From the NCBI GenBank assembly GCA_024220525.1, contig JAMYWO010000044.1:154814-208633 (forward strand): DNA of 53,820 bases. The letters are read 5' to 3'. The notes under the pieces were generated by a model. The model made no database searches. It was not told the DNA's origin and saw only the letters and a program-made list of their open reading frames with translations. This DNA comes from Cochliopodium minus. Its lineage: Eukaryota; Discosea; Himatismenida; Cochliopodiidae. Made by a program: the position numbers and the translations under genes. The stretch's first letter is position 1. Each line of letters begins with the position of its first letter. Shown here piece after piece: positions 1 to 9,574 of this stretch.

Positions 1-1033
1 GGGAGTTTTGCGAACTGTGAATCCAGGGGAAACACTTTCCAAGCATCCTCAAAGAGCAGATACATAGGTGGTTTTATTTCAAATTTTTAATTATTTTGTA
101 TTATTTTATTTTTTAAAAAAATTAATTTAAATTTTTAATTTTTTTTCAATCAATATTAAAAATAATATAAAAATACATTTTTGATAATTCTTTTTTAAAA
201 AAAATACACAAAGGGGAATACAAAATGGGATTTTACACAGCAGCAACCACAATAACAAAACCAGTAGTCACAACAAGGTACTACAGGAGGGTGTTGAACC
301 TCCCCAAACTTCTCGAAGTGGGATTCAAAACGCTCAAAAAATCTGAATCCATCACTCGTGAATATCTCCGCCTCGCCTTACCTCCTAAACACTTCGGAGA
401 TTGTTTGAGGTTTTTTTGTTGTTCAATTTATTTTTTTATTTATTTTACCTTTCAATTTTTTTTTGTTAGACCTTTGTTGGAATCAGACTTTAAAGAAGCA
501 TTAACATTGATAAATAACTACAACAAAAAATTCAAGTTACATCAAGTCATGTCCGAAGAAGAATTCAAACACTGGTTTCTCAGCAAAAATGACTATTTGC
601 GCGCTTACGTATTAGTAGACAAGGAATCCAAAAAGTTGATTGGTTTCTCTTCTTTTTACATCCTCAGTGCCCAAACAAACTCTTTGAAGGGCTCTTCCAT
701 CAACGTTCTTTCTGCCTTTTCTTTCTACAATGCCCTAGCAGAATTTGATGAAGATGAATTTAAAAATCTCATTTTTGATACAATGATTGAAGCAAAAAAT
801 GTTACTTTTTTTCTTTTTTTTTAAAAATTTTCTTTTAATATTAATTTTTATTCTAAATTTGAAAGAATGGGATTGATATGTATTTTACATTGAACTTTGG
901 TGATCATGCAGAGCTAGTGGAGAATTTCTACGAAATGAAATGGGAAGTTTGTGAGGATTACATGTTGTATCACATCTACAACTTCAAGCTCAAGCCCATG
1001 GATCCATCCAACTTTGGGATGAATTTCATCTGA
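1..1033 (+). CDS. Glycylpeptide N-tetradecanoyltransferase (NMT), C-terminal half, 5' truncated by window edge
   Basis: Exons 214-409, 470-800 and 866-1033 (stop TGA) join in phase. They encode about 231 residues of the NMT C-terminal domain, which binds the substrate peptide and transfers myristate to N-terminal glycine. Visible family landmarks are YTA..TKPV followed by TRYYRRVLN, then RPLLESDF, EEEFKHWF and the YNFK block. The distance from that block to the stop equals that of human NMT1; in this family the C-terminal carboxylate takes part in catalysis, so the end looks functional. Bases 27-67 may hold the previous exon (PSILKE.IHR, like the P.LIKE.TRR block), but its phase does not join cleanly to 214 and a stop lies upstream at 16-18. 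The opposite strand at 65-1 also has an open frame starting with ATG. Gene is convergent with the F-box gene. The N-terminal half of an NMT lies at the right end of the window. Confidence 0.9.
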
Positions 1034-1143
1034 TTACATAAAAAAAACAATACAATATTAAAGAAAAAAAGAAAAAATGTTGAATAAAAGTTTTTAATAT
1101 TAAATTAAATAAGACAAACAGGATCAAGATTGAATCTTTCCTT

Positions 1144-2313
1144 TCAGATATCCAAGAAAGAATACTCACAAGGCTTTCTTAACATCCAATTGTGAGTAGA
1201 GTATTTACAACCTTGGTGGTTTTCTTCGTTGTCGCAACAAACCCAGCGTCTTGGGTATCCCTTCAAAATGGGGGAAAGATGGAAACGACAGATTTCCACT
1301 ATGGTGCCAGAGAATTGATGACAGTTTTTGCATATTTTTTTGTTGCTGGAAAGTAATTGACAAACATCCTTCCATCCCTTCTTTGGCTGGTGGTTGGAAA
1401 TGTTTACTTCACATTTCTATGTTGAACACAAATGAAATAAAATGTTTGTTATAAATAAAATGAAAATAAAAACAAATTTTTATAATATTATCAAAAAATG
1501 TAAACAATAAAATTAAAATAACTATGTCAAAAAATTAAAATAAAAAATTTTAAACAATAAAATAACTATGTCCAAAATGAAAAATAAAAATATTTCCAAA
1601 TAATGCAAAATAAAAAATATAAACAATAAAAAAATAAAAAAATAAAAAAATATAAATAGAAAATAAAAAAAGTTACAGAAGCAATTTGTTCGGCCTTTTC
1701 TTTCCACAAAAGGGAGTTGGAGGAGATTTTGTGCCATTCTTTGCACAGTAAAGAGACAGTGATGAGTTCTTTCATGGACAAATAAGAAAAGATGAAGGAA
1801 GTGACGGACATGGGGAGGGGCCATGATGTTCTTGAAGAGTAGGACATTTGTGAGCATATTTCCGCTTGGCGTTTCCATACATCAAGCTCATTCACCATGT
1901 CTTCGTTGTTCATTACCTTTGTCTTTAAAAAAAAATTATCAATAAATAATTTAAAAATTATCAATAAATAATTAAAAATTATTAATAAATAATTGAAAAA
2001 TTATTAATAAATAATTAAAAAATTATTAATAAATAATTAAAAATAAAAAATAATTAATAAAAATTAAAAAATATAAAATAAATAAATTGGAAAAAATTAA
2101 TAAAATAAATTTTATAAATAATATTAAAATAAATAATGAAAAAATAAAAAATAAAAAATGAATTAAATGAAAAAAAAATGAAACAAAACATATTTTTATG
2201 GCACCTTGGCTTTTTCATAAAAAGTTATTGCATTGTTCCATTGATGCATAAAGTAATAGCAGTTAGCGATTATGTAATATGTTTTGTACAATGAGTCATC
2301 TAATTCCAAAGCT
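1144..2313 (-). CDS. TPR/F-box protein with Cys/His-rich C-terminal tail (5' end unresolved)
   Basis: Minus-strand exons 2313-2205, 1922-1677 and 1416-1144 join in phase. The first encodes a TPR-like helix pair (ALELDDSLYK ... FYEKAK). The second holds an F-box (WPLPMSVTSFIFSYLSM followed by CKEWHKIS and LLWKEKA). The last has a zinc-binding pattern: CKNCHQF, CRFH, WVCCDNEE, GCKYSTH, ending DI and TGA. F-box proteins recruit substrates to SCF ubiquitin ligases; the tail probably binds substrate. The 5' end is unresolved: a single N at 2370 sits where a donor for the next upstream exon (about 2371-2420) would be, and no tested frame joins in phase. The 282-nt intron 1923-2204 carries about five copies of a 20-nt AT repeat. 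No specific orthologue recognised. Confidence 0.75.
1930..2060. repeat. AT-rich tandem repeat (about 20-nt unit) in intron
   Basis: Imperfect copies of a unit close to AAAAATTATTAATAAATAAT run across this stretch, inside the intron between the TPR and F-box exons of the minus-strand gene. Simple-sequence expansion; no function seen. Confidence 0.8.
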
Positions 2314-2539
2314 CTAAAAGAAAATAAAAAATATAAATAAATAAAAAATCGATAAAAAATAAGTATAANATCTCCTTTTTTGTTCATTCTCGCAATCAAC
2401 CCTCTTCTCATCTCCATTCAAAACGATAGACAAATTGAGGGTGCAAATAAAAATAAAAATAAAAATAAAAAATAAAAATAAAAATAAAAATAAACCTCGA
2501 CCTAGTGAACCCTGATCGTCAATATACAAAGATAATAAG

Positions 2540-2880
2540 GTCAAACACGTCAAGAAAATGAGATTTGGTCATTCAATGTGGTCCAAAATGTGGGAGGAAG
2601 CTACCTTCAAAAACTAAAAAAATTTAACGTTCAACAAGAGAGTCCTGAGAGTCTTTAAAATACTTTATTTATCATCAAACATGTCAAAATAAGACGAGTT
2701 GCCCGTTCATTGTAGTTCTCAAAATCAACAGGCAAGGTCTTTCCAAGTACTCAAGAATAAACGACAACCATCAAGAAGACCTTGGTTGTTAAAAAAACTA
2801 GTCAAATCGAATGTTTTGAGACGATTATGTCATACAAAGTAGTTCTCAAAATATGAGAGGAAGGTACTTTAATTTTATCA
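2540..2880. repeat. Degenerate tandem repeat, three copies of about 130 nt
   Basis: Three diverged copies begin near 2541, 2675 and 2802, each with a TCAAAC(A)-like start. About 40 nt later each has a block resembling TTCTCAAAAT..GAGGAAGGTAC (2584, 2717, 2843). Spacing is 134 and 127 nt. No copy is open in a single frame, so this may be the remains of a repeat-protein gene or a decayed repetitive element. Confidence 0.5.
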
Positions 2881-3029
2881 AAAATAAAAAATAAAAAATA
2901 AAAAATAAAAATAAAAAAAAAATAAAAAATAAAAAATAAAAAAAAAATAAGGGAGTCTTCCAAACTATCAGAATTACATTATTGAGAGTAGTTCTTTCTA
3001 TTCTATTCCAGTTTACAACCCTGAAAATG

Positions 3030-3130
3030 TTGGATTTGAAAATGCTTTTATATATTTCTGAAAAAAATTTTTTTATTTCTGGAGTTGAAAATGCTTTTGT
3101 AGATAAAAATTTTTATATTTCTGATCCCAA
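3030..3130 (+). repeat. Short imperfect direct duplication (about 48 nt)
   Basis: The string TTTGAAAATGCTTTTATATAT near 3034 recurs as GTTGAAAATGCTTTTGTAGAT near 3083; each is followed by a stretch ending ATATTTCTG. This is a local tandem duplication within an otherwise unassigned open stretch (2982-3230). Confidence 0.6.
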
Positions 3131-3189
3131 TAAAAATAGAACGCAAGAAAAACAAAAAAAATCAAATAAGAGAAATGAGATATATATAG

Positions 3190-3372
3190 TGAAAATGAAC
3201 AATTTTGTAGATGTCACCCATCAAATGTGAATAGCTGCAAAAGTAATTTTTTTAATAAATTTAAAATCACAATTACTTAAATATTATTAGGTTGTGTTGT
3301 TACAGGAAAGGTAGAAATTGTGATCTAAACTGTGGGTGCGATCCAATAAAATGCAAGAGTAAAGAAAAATAA
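3190..3372 (+). pseudogene. Remnant of a chromokinesin (KIF4-type) Cys-rich C-terminal domain
   Basis: Two exon-like blocks, 3190-3242 and 3291-3372 (TAA), are flanked by good AG and GT signals. They encode FCRCHPSNVNSCK and then LCCYRKGRNC, DLNCGCDPIKCKSK. The order and spacing of cysteines, with the C.CDP.KC core near the end, match the Cys-rich domain ending kinesin-4 chromokinesins. The two blocks are out of phase by one base. No motor domain or coiled coil precedes them here: upstream is the degenerate repeat region. I read this as an orphan 3' fragment or pseudogene; a missed small exon or sequencing error could also explain the phase. Confidence 0.5.
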
Positions 3373-3469
3373 ATCATTGGTCAAATGATTTATTTTTTTC
3401 GCCAAGAAAATTAAATATCCATCCAACCAAGCCTCTCATCCATTTTGAAATTTTATTTTATTTTTTAAA

Positions 3470-4010
3470 TAACGATTTCAAAGACTTATTAGTAGGAAAA
3501 TGGAATGCAGATCAAGAAAAACAAATCAACAAAGTCACAAACGATATGTTACATTGCTTCTTTGTTGTTCACCTGTCCATGTACAGCCATCCATTTATAA
3601 AACTAAAAGATTATTGGGCAAGGGATAGTCCAATAGTGACCAACAATATTATTGGCAAACTTATGGATTTGAGACTTTGAGCTTGTACAACAAGCAATAG
3701 AATATCAATTTGAAGATATGAAGGACCCTCAACTAAAAGTATTATGTGAAGTTTTGTCTCGGAATTTTCGAAATGCGTGTGTTTGATAGCTCGATTTTGA
3801 CTACTGGTGATAGTTCATTTACAAGCGACATTAAAATCTATCAAGGAGAGAGATTATCTGTACAAGATACTGTTCTGGAAATGACGTCCATTCTTCCAAA
3901 CCACAATAATAATTATCTTGGTTATCTTTCTCGTGGAATATTGATTTCACTGGAGAACTGCCTAACCCATCTCACAAAACATCTGTTTTGTGAAATTTCT
4001 TATTAATTTT
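3470..4010 (+). pseudogene. Broken protein-coding remnant, family unknown
   Basis: Protein-like sequence continues across at least two frame breaks. One frame gives FKDLLVGKWNADQEKQ and KLKDYWARDSP, ending at a stop near 3680. A second gives ELVQQAIEYQFEDMKD and VLCEVLSRNFRNACV with a stop near 3785. A third (3746-4006) gives SILPNHNNNYLGYLSRG and ends TAA. No splice signals repair these breaks. Codon composition is like that of the intact genes, which suggests a recently decayed gene. Downstream to about 4440 there are further stop-interrupted fragments and a repeated GGATGTT motif (about 4250 and 4313). I do not recognise the family. Confidence 0.45.
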
Positions 4011-4499
4011 GCAGCCTCAAATGCAAGAATTATATTCAACGTACAATATCAAGTGAGGTCAACTCTCAATAATTTCATTGAATCTTTAGCATTATATACA
4101 ACTTTCAACAATTTCAACTAGAATTTCCCGTTCAAAGAAGAAGATTGATGGATCCAAGTAAACACGCTGTTTTCAATAATTTCATTCAACGAAATTTCGA
4201 TTTGTACACTCACAACATGTATTAATTCATCACCCAGACAATATTAGGGGATGTTGTAATTTTCCTAATCTACACGAATCGAAAGCTAGTCAATCTAATT
4301 TAATTTCTAGAGGATGTTACAACAAAAACAAAAATACTCCTGTATATCTGCACGAGAAAGAATTAGAAAATCACACAGATGAAATGATGTCTTAAGTTGC
4401 CGATCTCCAAATAAATACTCTTATTTTTTTATATTTATTCTTAAGTTTATTCTAAAAAAATTAAATTTAATTTTGAATTAATATTATAAAAAACTAAAA

Positions 4500-6679
4500 A
4501 TGAAAATTATTTTTACAATATCCAAACAATGTAAAAGTATAATATCTAAAAATACATCCAATAACAAATTATATAATTTACAAACAAAAAACACATTGTA
4601 TTATTTCCCCAAGCTATTTTATTCACCAAATTACAATCCATCACGTTCATTCCATTCTTCCATAGTGGTTCATGGTAAAATTATATTAATATAATTTTAA
4701 ATATCCAATATTTCAAATATTTTCTCACTAAAAAAAAAATTTTTTAAATGAAAGGTTTGTATGATGATTTCTTTGAGGACTTGGATGTTGGGAAAGATGT
4801 CGAACAAAAATTTGAGAAATATTCCCTATCAGACATTTTAATTCTCAATGAAACACAACTCAAAGAACTGCAAATATCCAAAAGGGACAGAAATAGAATA
4901 TTTTCAAGAATAGAAGCAATCAAGAAGGAAAATGAAAAGATGAAATTGTTGGAATCAAGAGGAGGAAAGATAGAACTCAATTTGCCAAAATGGATTGAGG
5001 ATTGTTTCTATCCTATCCACATCAATCATATGAAGGAATGGAACACCAAAGAATCTCAAGAATTTATTAATAAAATATTGACTTATTCGACTGAAGAAGC
5101 AATAAAGAAACTCCAAGAATTCTTTCCAAACCTTCATGGGCTGATTAAAGATACTTTTAAGAGGGAACATGAACATAAAATATTTATAGAGAAACATTTT
5201 GCAGATGGATCGAATTTACTCTCTCATTCAGCTCTCTTTCAAAGTCTAGACTTAAATAATCTGGGAAATTTTCCACAACTCAAGGGACTCGAGGGCAGAG
5301 ATTTTTTGTATCAAGTCAATACCAAGGATCTAACTTTGGAGGTTAATACATTGTTAAATTTTGTCAAATCAAAGAATATATTTAATGAAATGAGAGAACC
5401 TCTTTATACTGAATTGAGAGAAATTATATACTCCATTTCAGTGTTGAGATTCGATGATCTTATCAATGGGAGATTAAAAAGTGCAGGATTCAATTCAAAC
5501 TGTTTTGTAGGAACAAAAGGATCTGGAAAAACTGAATGTTTCAAGGATATGACAAGAATACTACCATTGCTATTCCATAAAAAGAAGGGGAATTTAAATG
5601 GAAAATTAGTTGACATGAATGTTATTTCCATCTTTTATACTGCGAAAAGTGATTCTATTAGACCCAAACTTCTTCTTTATCATGCTATCAAAGAATTGTT
5701 TCCGCAATATGAAGATAATGAATTTCAAACAGGATTGATACCCTTCATACTAAAGAATAATATTTATTGTTCCATTATGATTGATGAACTTGATGATTCA
5801 TACAGAAGTGTCCAAAAAGAATTCTTTGATGATGTAAAGCAATACACAACTCAACCTAATTTAAGATTCCTTTTTTTTGTAACAGGAACTTCCAGATCAT
5901 TATATACACTCACCAAAAATGAATTTGCAGATCCCAATAGAACTGAAGAATTGATAAAAGAATATCCTGCTTTAAAAGTTGTCGGACCAATCAATCACAC
6001 AAAACTTCTTCCAATCTATGTTTTCCAAAGATGGAATGATGATAAACTTCTCGAAATATTGAATGTTTTGAAACAAAAAACACTTTACAGCAACCAAGAT
6101 TTTAGTGATGAAAGAGTTCAAAATTTCATTAAGTTTCATTGTGGCACCAATATACGCTCCATTTCTCGTTTTTTCTCCCTATCCTTTTTAAAAACTGATC
6201 AAAATCTCTCTCTCGAAATGCATGTTGTCTATCAAAAACTACTCCAAAATAATAATCACTTGTACAACAAGGCTATTTACATAGACAAAGAAGGACAAAA
6301 GATTGCAACCCAACAATTAGAATCAATTGATCATCTTGAGAGTTATATCATGGTTCCCCAAAATCTCAATTTTTCTGAAATCAAATTGCTTGATAACGAC
6401 TTACTTTCACAATGCTTTGATGAATACAAAAAAGATCCATCTTCAAAGCTCAACACATTCTATGATTTTAGGAGGAAAATCGTGGATACAGGTATTTTGG
6501 AAGAATATGAGAATGAATCTTATTTTGCTCCTTCTGTTTCTGCATTATTGAGCTACAATTATTATTGCAATCTCCCTCATACAAAGAAGAATGAATTTAT
6601 TTCTAGTTTGATTGTTAATTCCAAAAAACTATCCCCACCTTTGGTTCTTGCTGCTGTCAGATTATATCTTGGATTGTAA
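4500..6679 (+). CDS. Mitochondrially targeted SAM-like / P-loop NTPase
   Basis: Exons 4500-4674 and 4755-6679 (TAA) join in phase 1 at a glycine codon, giving 699 residues. The first exon is a basic, hydroxylated leader with a typical presequence end (NPSRSFHSSIV), so import into mitochondria is inferred. Next comes a SAM-like helical segment (SLSDILILN..QLKELQIS, about 80-125). An NTPase core follows with Walker A GTKGSGKT at 311-318, Walker B SIMIDELDD at about 398-406, a VTGTS sensor-like strand and a GTNIRSISRF sensor-2-like motif. Overall it resembles STAND or Crinkler/RHS-type NTPases more than classical AAA+ proteins, but I cannot fix the family. The body is one 1925-nt exon in an intron-rich region, suggesting a retrocopy or acquired gene that gained a leader exon. 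An internal ATG at 4748, in the intron, would wrongly give a leaderless protein. Confidence 0.75.
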
Positions 6680-7066
6680 AGTAATTTTTGGATATAAAAA
6701 GATCAGATTTCCAACAAAATCCTCTGAAGGATATATTCATGTTTTACAAATAAAAATTTATTTCTCAAATAAATAGATACCATATTAAAAAATATCCTCC
6801 ATTCAAAAAACCTCTTTTAAAAAACCCATACATATCATATGATATATAAAAAAACATATCTGAAAGAATTGTCAGTTACGAAATTCAAGGAGACCTACAG
6901 TTTAAGAATTGAAAGAAAGAAATTTACAAAGAAGGGATTCCTCACAAGCTTTGTTTTCACATCGAAAACTTGAAGACCGGGAAGCTCTTTCGGACTTTGA
7001 CATTTTCGTCGAAAGATTTGCCTTAACAAATCCAAAGGACAATTTTAATTCCAATTAAAAATGTTT
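6680..7066. other. Intergenic (convergent), no confident gene
   Basis: Space between the NTPase and the minus-strand TRAF gene. Around 6860-7045 the composition is less AT-rich and both strands have short open frames (about 44 codons on the minus strand, ending near its LSILKL motif), but I find no start, splice sites or family match. It could be a decayed exon or 3' untranslated sequence. Confidence 0.4.
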
Positions 7067-9444
7067 TTAATTAATTTGTTCATTCAATAAGAAGATATAA
7101 GTTTGAATTTGAGTAACTTTGTAATGTTTATCATCAAACTTTGATTTGTAAATTTCTAGTGCACTATTGAGGTATTTTAGCAACTCTGGTTGTTCTAATG
7201 ATGATGTTTTTGTTTCTTCAATTTCTTTAAGAGAACACTCCCCTATTTTTGAATAAGTATCTGCAACTTCTAAGTGTTTTTCTCCCAACGTTTTTGTTAA
7301 TATTGTACCTCCTAATATGAATGGAGAAATAAATCATTTTGAAAATTAAATTTAATTTCCAAAAAAAAAAAATAACCCTGTGTCAAAAATTTAAATGCTT
7401 GTTGATAGTTTGACTTCATCGAGTACAATTGTCCTAAAGTACAGAGTACAAGGCCATTTTTATAATGAAAATGATCATATTTTTTCAAAATATTTTGGCA
7501 ATCACTTAGCAAAGTCTGCGATTTATTCAAATCTGACAAGGAGATAAGAGACAAGCTTTTTGAGTAATAAGCATCTGTTAAATATTTAAAAAAAAAATGG
7601 TGTTTACAAAATCAAAATTAAATCAAATTAAAATTAAATCAAAATTAAAATCAAAATTAAATTAAAATTAAATCAAATTAAAATTAAATCAAAATTAGTT
7701 TTCAAAAAATAAAAGATCATTTTACCAACCATGTCCAAATTATTCGAACCAATCGTATTTTTAATATTTTCTATTGCTTTATCGTAAAATTGAATAGCAG
7801 TTTTGTTGTCTTCCCTTTATAAGCAAATGAAAATTTGAGAAATAAATTAAATTGATACAAATTATATGGAGCAGTTAATTAAATTGTCAGATTTTCAATA
7901 AAAAGTAATAAAGAAAAGTAGATGAAAGGGTTAAATATGAATATATAGTGTTGTCATAATTTAGAGAGTTATAAAATTGAAAGGTGAAAGAATAGTTATA
8001 AAAGGGTGATAAGAGAGAAAAGAACCTTTTTCTAAAAATGTCACCAATGTCGATGTATAAAACGCCAAGTTCATAGTCAAATTTTTTTTTTTCACCCTTC
8101 ATTCCCTCTTCTTTCAAAACACGAGCTTTGTTGTAGTATTCAAGAGCTTCTGTGTACTGATTCCTTTTTTTACAAATCAATCCCAATCCTCTGTTCACCA
8201 TAAACTTTTGTTCTTTTGTTATGTTCTCTTTGTTTATTGCACCTTTTATTTCATATCAAACAAAAATCAATTTTATTAAATTATTAAGTATAGATTTTAT
8301 TAAATTATTTATAATTATTTATTTTAAAATTAAGTATTAAATTATTTATAATTATTTATTTTAAGTATAGATTTTATTAAATTATTTATCAAATTATTTA
8401 TAATTAGATTGGATTTGATTATATAACAGATAATTAAAAATGAAAGAATAAATACTTTTGTAATCAATTTCAGCACCGAGGAAGTCATCAATTTTTCTTT
8501 TGACATCAGCTAAATAAACGAAAGAAGAAGTAACGAGAGAATCAGTGAGGGAAGAGTGGAGGAGATTGGAGGTTTGAATTATTTTTTTGTAAAATTTAAT
8601 GGCTTCTTGGTAATTTCCTTTTTTTTTGGAAATTAGAGCAATCTTTTCATAACAAGTTAAAACATTAATGTGATTTTCTCCATGAGTTTTTAATGCTTCT
8701 TCCAAGATTTCTTTGTATTCTTTTTCTGCTTCTTCTATTTTGCCAGTAAGATACAAGAACAGTGCTTCTCCCAATTTTTTTTGAGTTTCAGTGTTGACAT
8801 CGAAAGGGAGATATCTTTCCAACCATTCCTTTCCTTCTTTTGCATTGGTAGAGATTAATTGCAAAATCTCTTCTATATTCTTCTCTCCTTTCTTTTCCTC
8901 CACCATCTTTTTTTCAATGATGAGTGGTGTCGCTTTTTGAAAAGGACAAGAAAGAATATGCTTTTTATAATCTACAAAAAAAAAAAATTTACGTAAATTT
9001 TTAAATTTTGATTCCTTTTACCCTTTGATGGAATTATCGATTTACATCCATTGACTAAAAAATTAATTAAGTTAATTTTGTTATTCTTGTTATTTTACCT
9101 TTATAACAACATGTAAGAGGCAATTGATCGGTTATTCTTTGTATAGGGACGTTGATTTTATATTCAAAATTGGAATTTCTAAATTTTTTTTATAAAAAGG
9201 AATTTAAATTATTTTATTCGAAATTTAATTCAATTTACCTGCAAATAGGGCAATTTTTATGTGAATTATTCCAATTTGTCATGCATTTTGAACAAAATAA
9301 AGAATGACAACAAGATGCCTCAACACAATCTTCCAAAGATTTATAACAGATTGTACATTCTACAAATCCCCGAATAAATTCAGGCAAGCTTGTTAAATCG
9401 GTTTCATATTCATGATCATCAAAATCTGTTTTTTCTTCTTTCAT
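7067..9444 (-). CDS. RING finger - TRAF-type zinc finger - TPR protein (putative E3 ubiquitin ligase)
   Basis: Eight minus-strand exons (9444-9239, 9178-9099, 9054-9022, 8971-8456, 8242-8026, 7814-7726, 7574-7377, 7311-7067) join in phase to 527 residues. Near the start is a C3HC4 RING (CTICYKSLEDC, CCHSLFCSKC, CPICR). A TRAF/Siah-like zinc finger follows (LTCCYKVNGCKS, HILSCPF). The rest is TPR or kinesin-light-chain-like repeats, for example ALFLYLTGKIEEAEKEYKE, ALEYYNKARVL and ALEIYKSKF. RINGs bind E2 enzymes and TPRs bind partners, so a scaffolded ubiquitin ligase is inferred. The zinc-finger codons are spread over four exons, one only 33 nt. The last acceptor could be 7311 or 7308. The gene diverges from TMEM135-like with 130 nt between starts, probably a shared promoter. 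Confidence 0.85.
7600..7710. repeat. AAATTAAATC-type simple repeat in intron
   Basis: Repeated AAATTAAATC / AAAATTAAAATC units fill most of the intron between the exons at 7726 and 7574 of the RING-TRAF-TPR gene. The intron at 8272-8400 is similarly built from TTAAATTATTTATAATTATTTA units. Confidence 0.8.
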
Positions 9445-9574
9445 CTTTTTTTTATTTATGTCAAATATTTCAAATGAATTAAATCCTTTATATTAATTAA
9501 ATTTTCAGATGAATAAAAATAAAAGAGAAATAAATAATACAAAGAGATAATTATATCATCTTGTTGGGAGAATA
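9445..9574. promoter_or_regulatory. Divergent intergenic promoter region, 130 nt
   Basis: The only sequence between the start codons of the RING-TRAF-TPR gene (minus) and the TMEM135-like gene (plus). It is AT-rich, so any core promoter must serve both genes or overlap. No individual motif is convincing. Confidence 0.45.

Noticed and set aside
1-65. Minus-strand open frame starting ATG at 65 (MYLLFEDAWKVF...) running off the window
   Set aside because: Too short to judge. The plus strand of the same bases has an NMT-like PSILKE.IHR reading, which fits the downstream exons better although its phase is imperfect.
4748-4754. ATG at 4748 as start of the NTPase
   Set aside because: It lies in the last bases of an intron; the upstream exon from 4500 joins in phase and gives a coherent mitochondrial leader.
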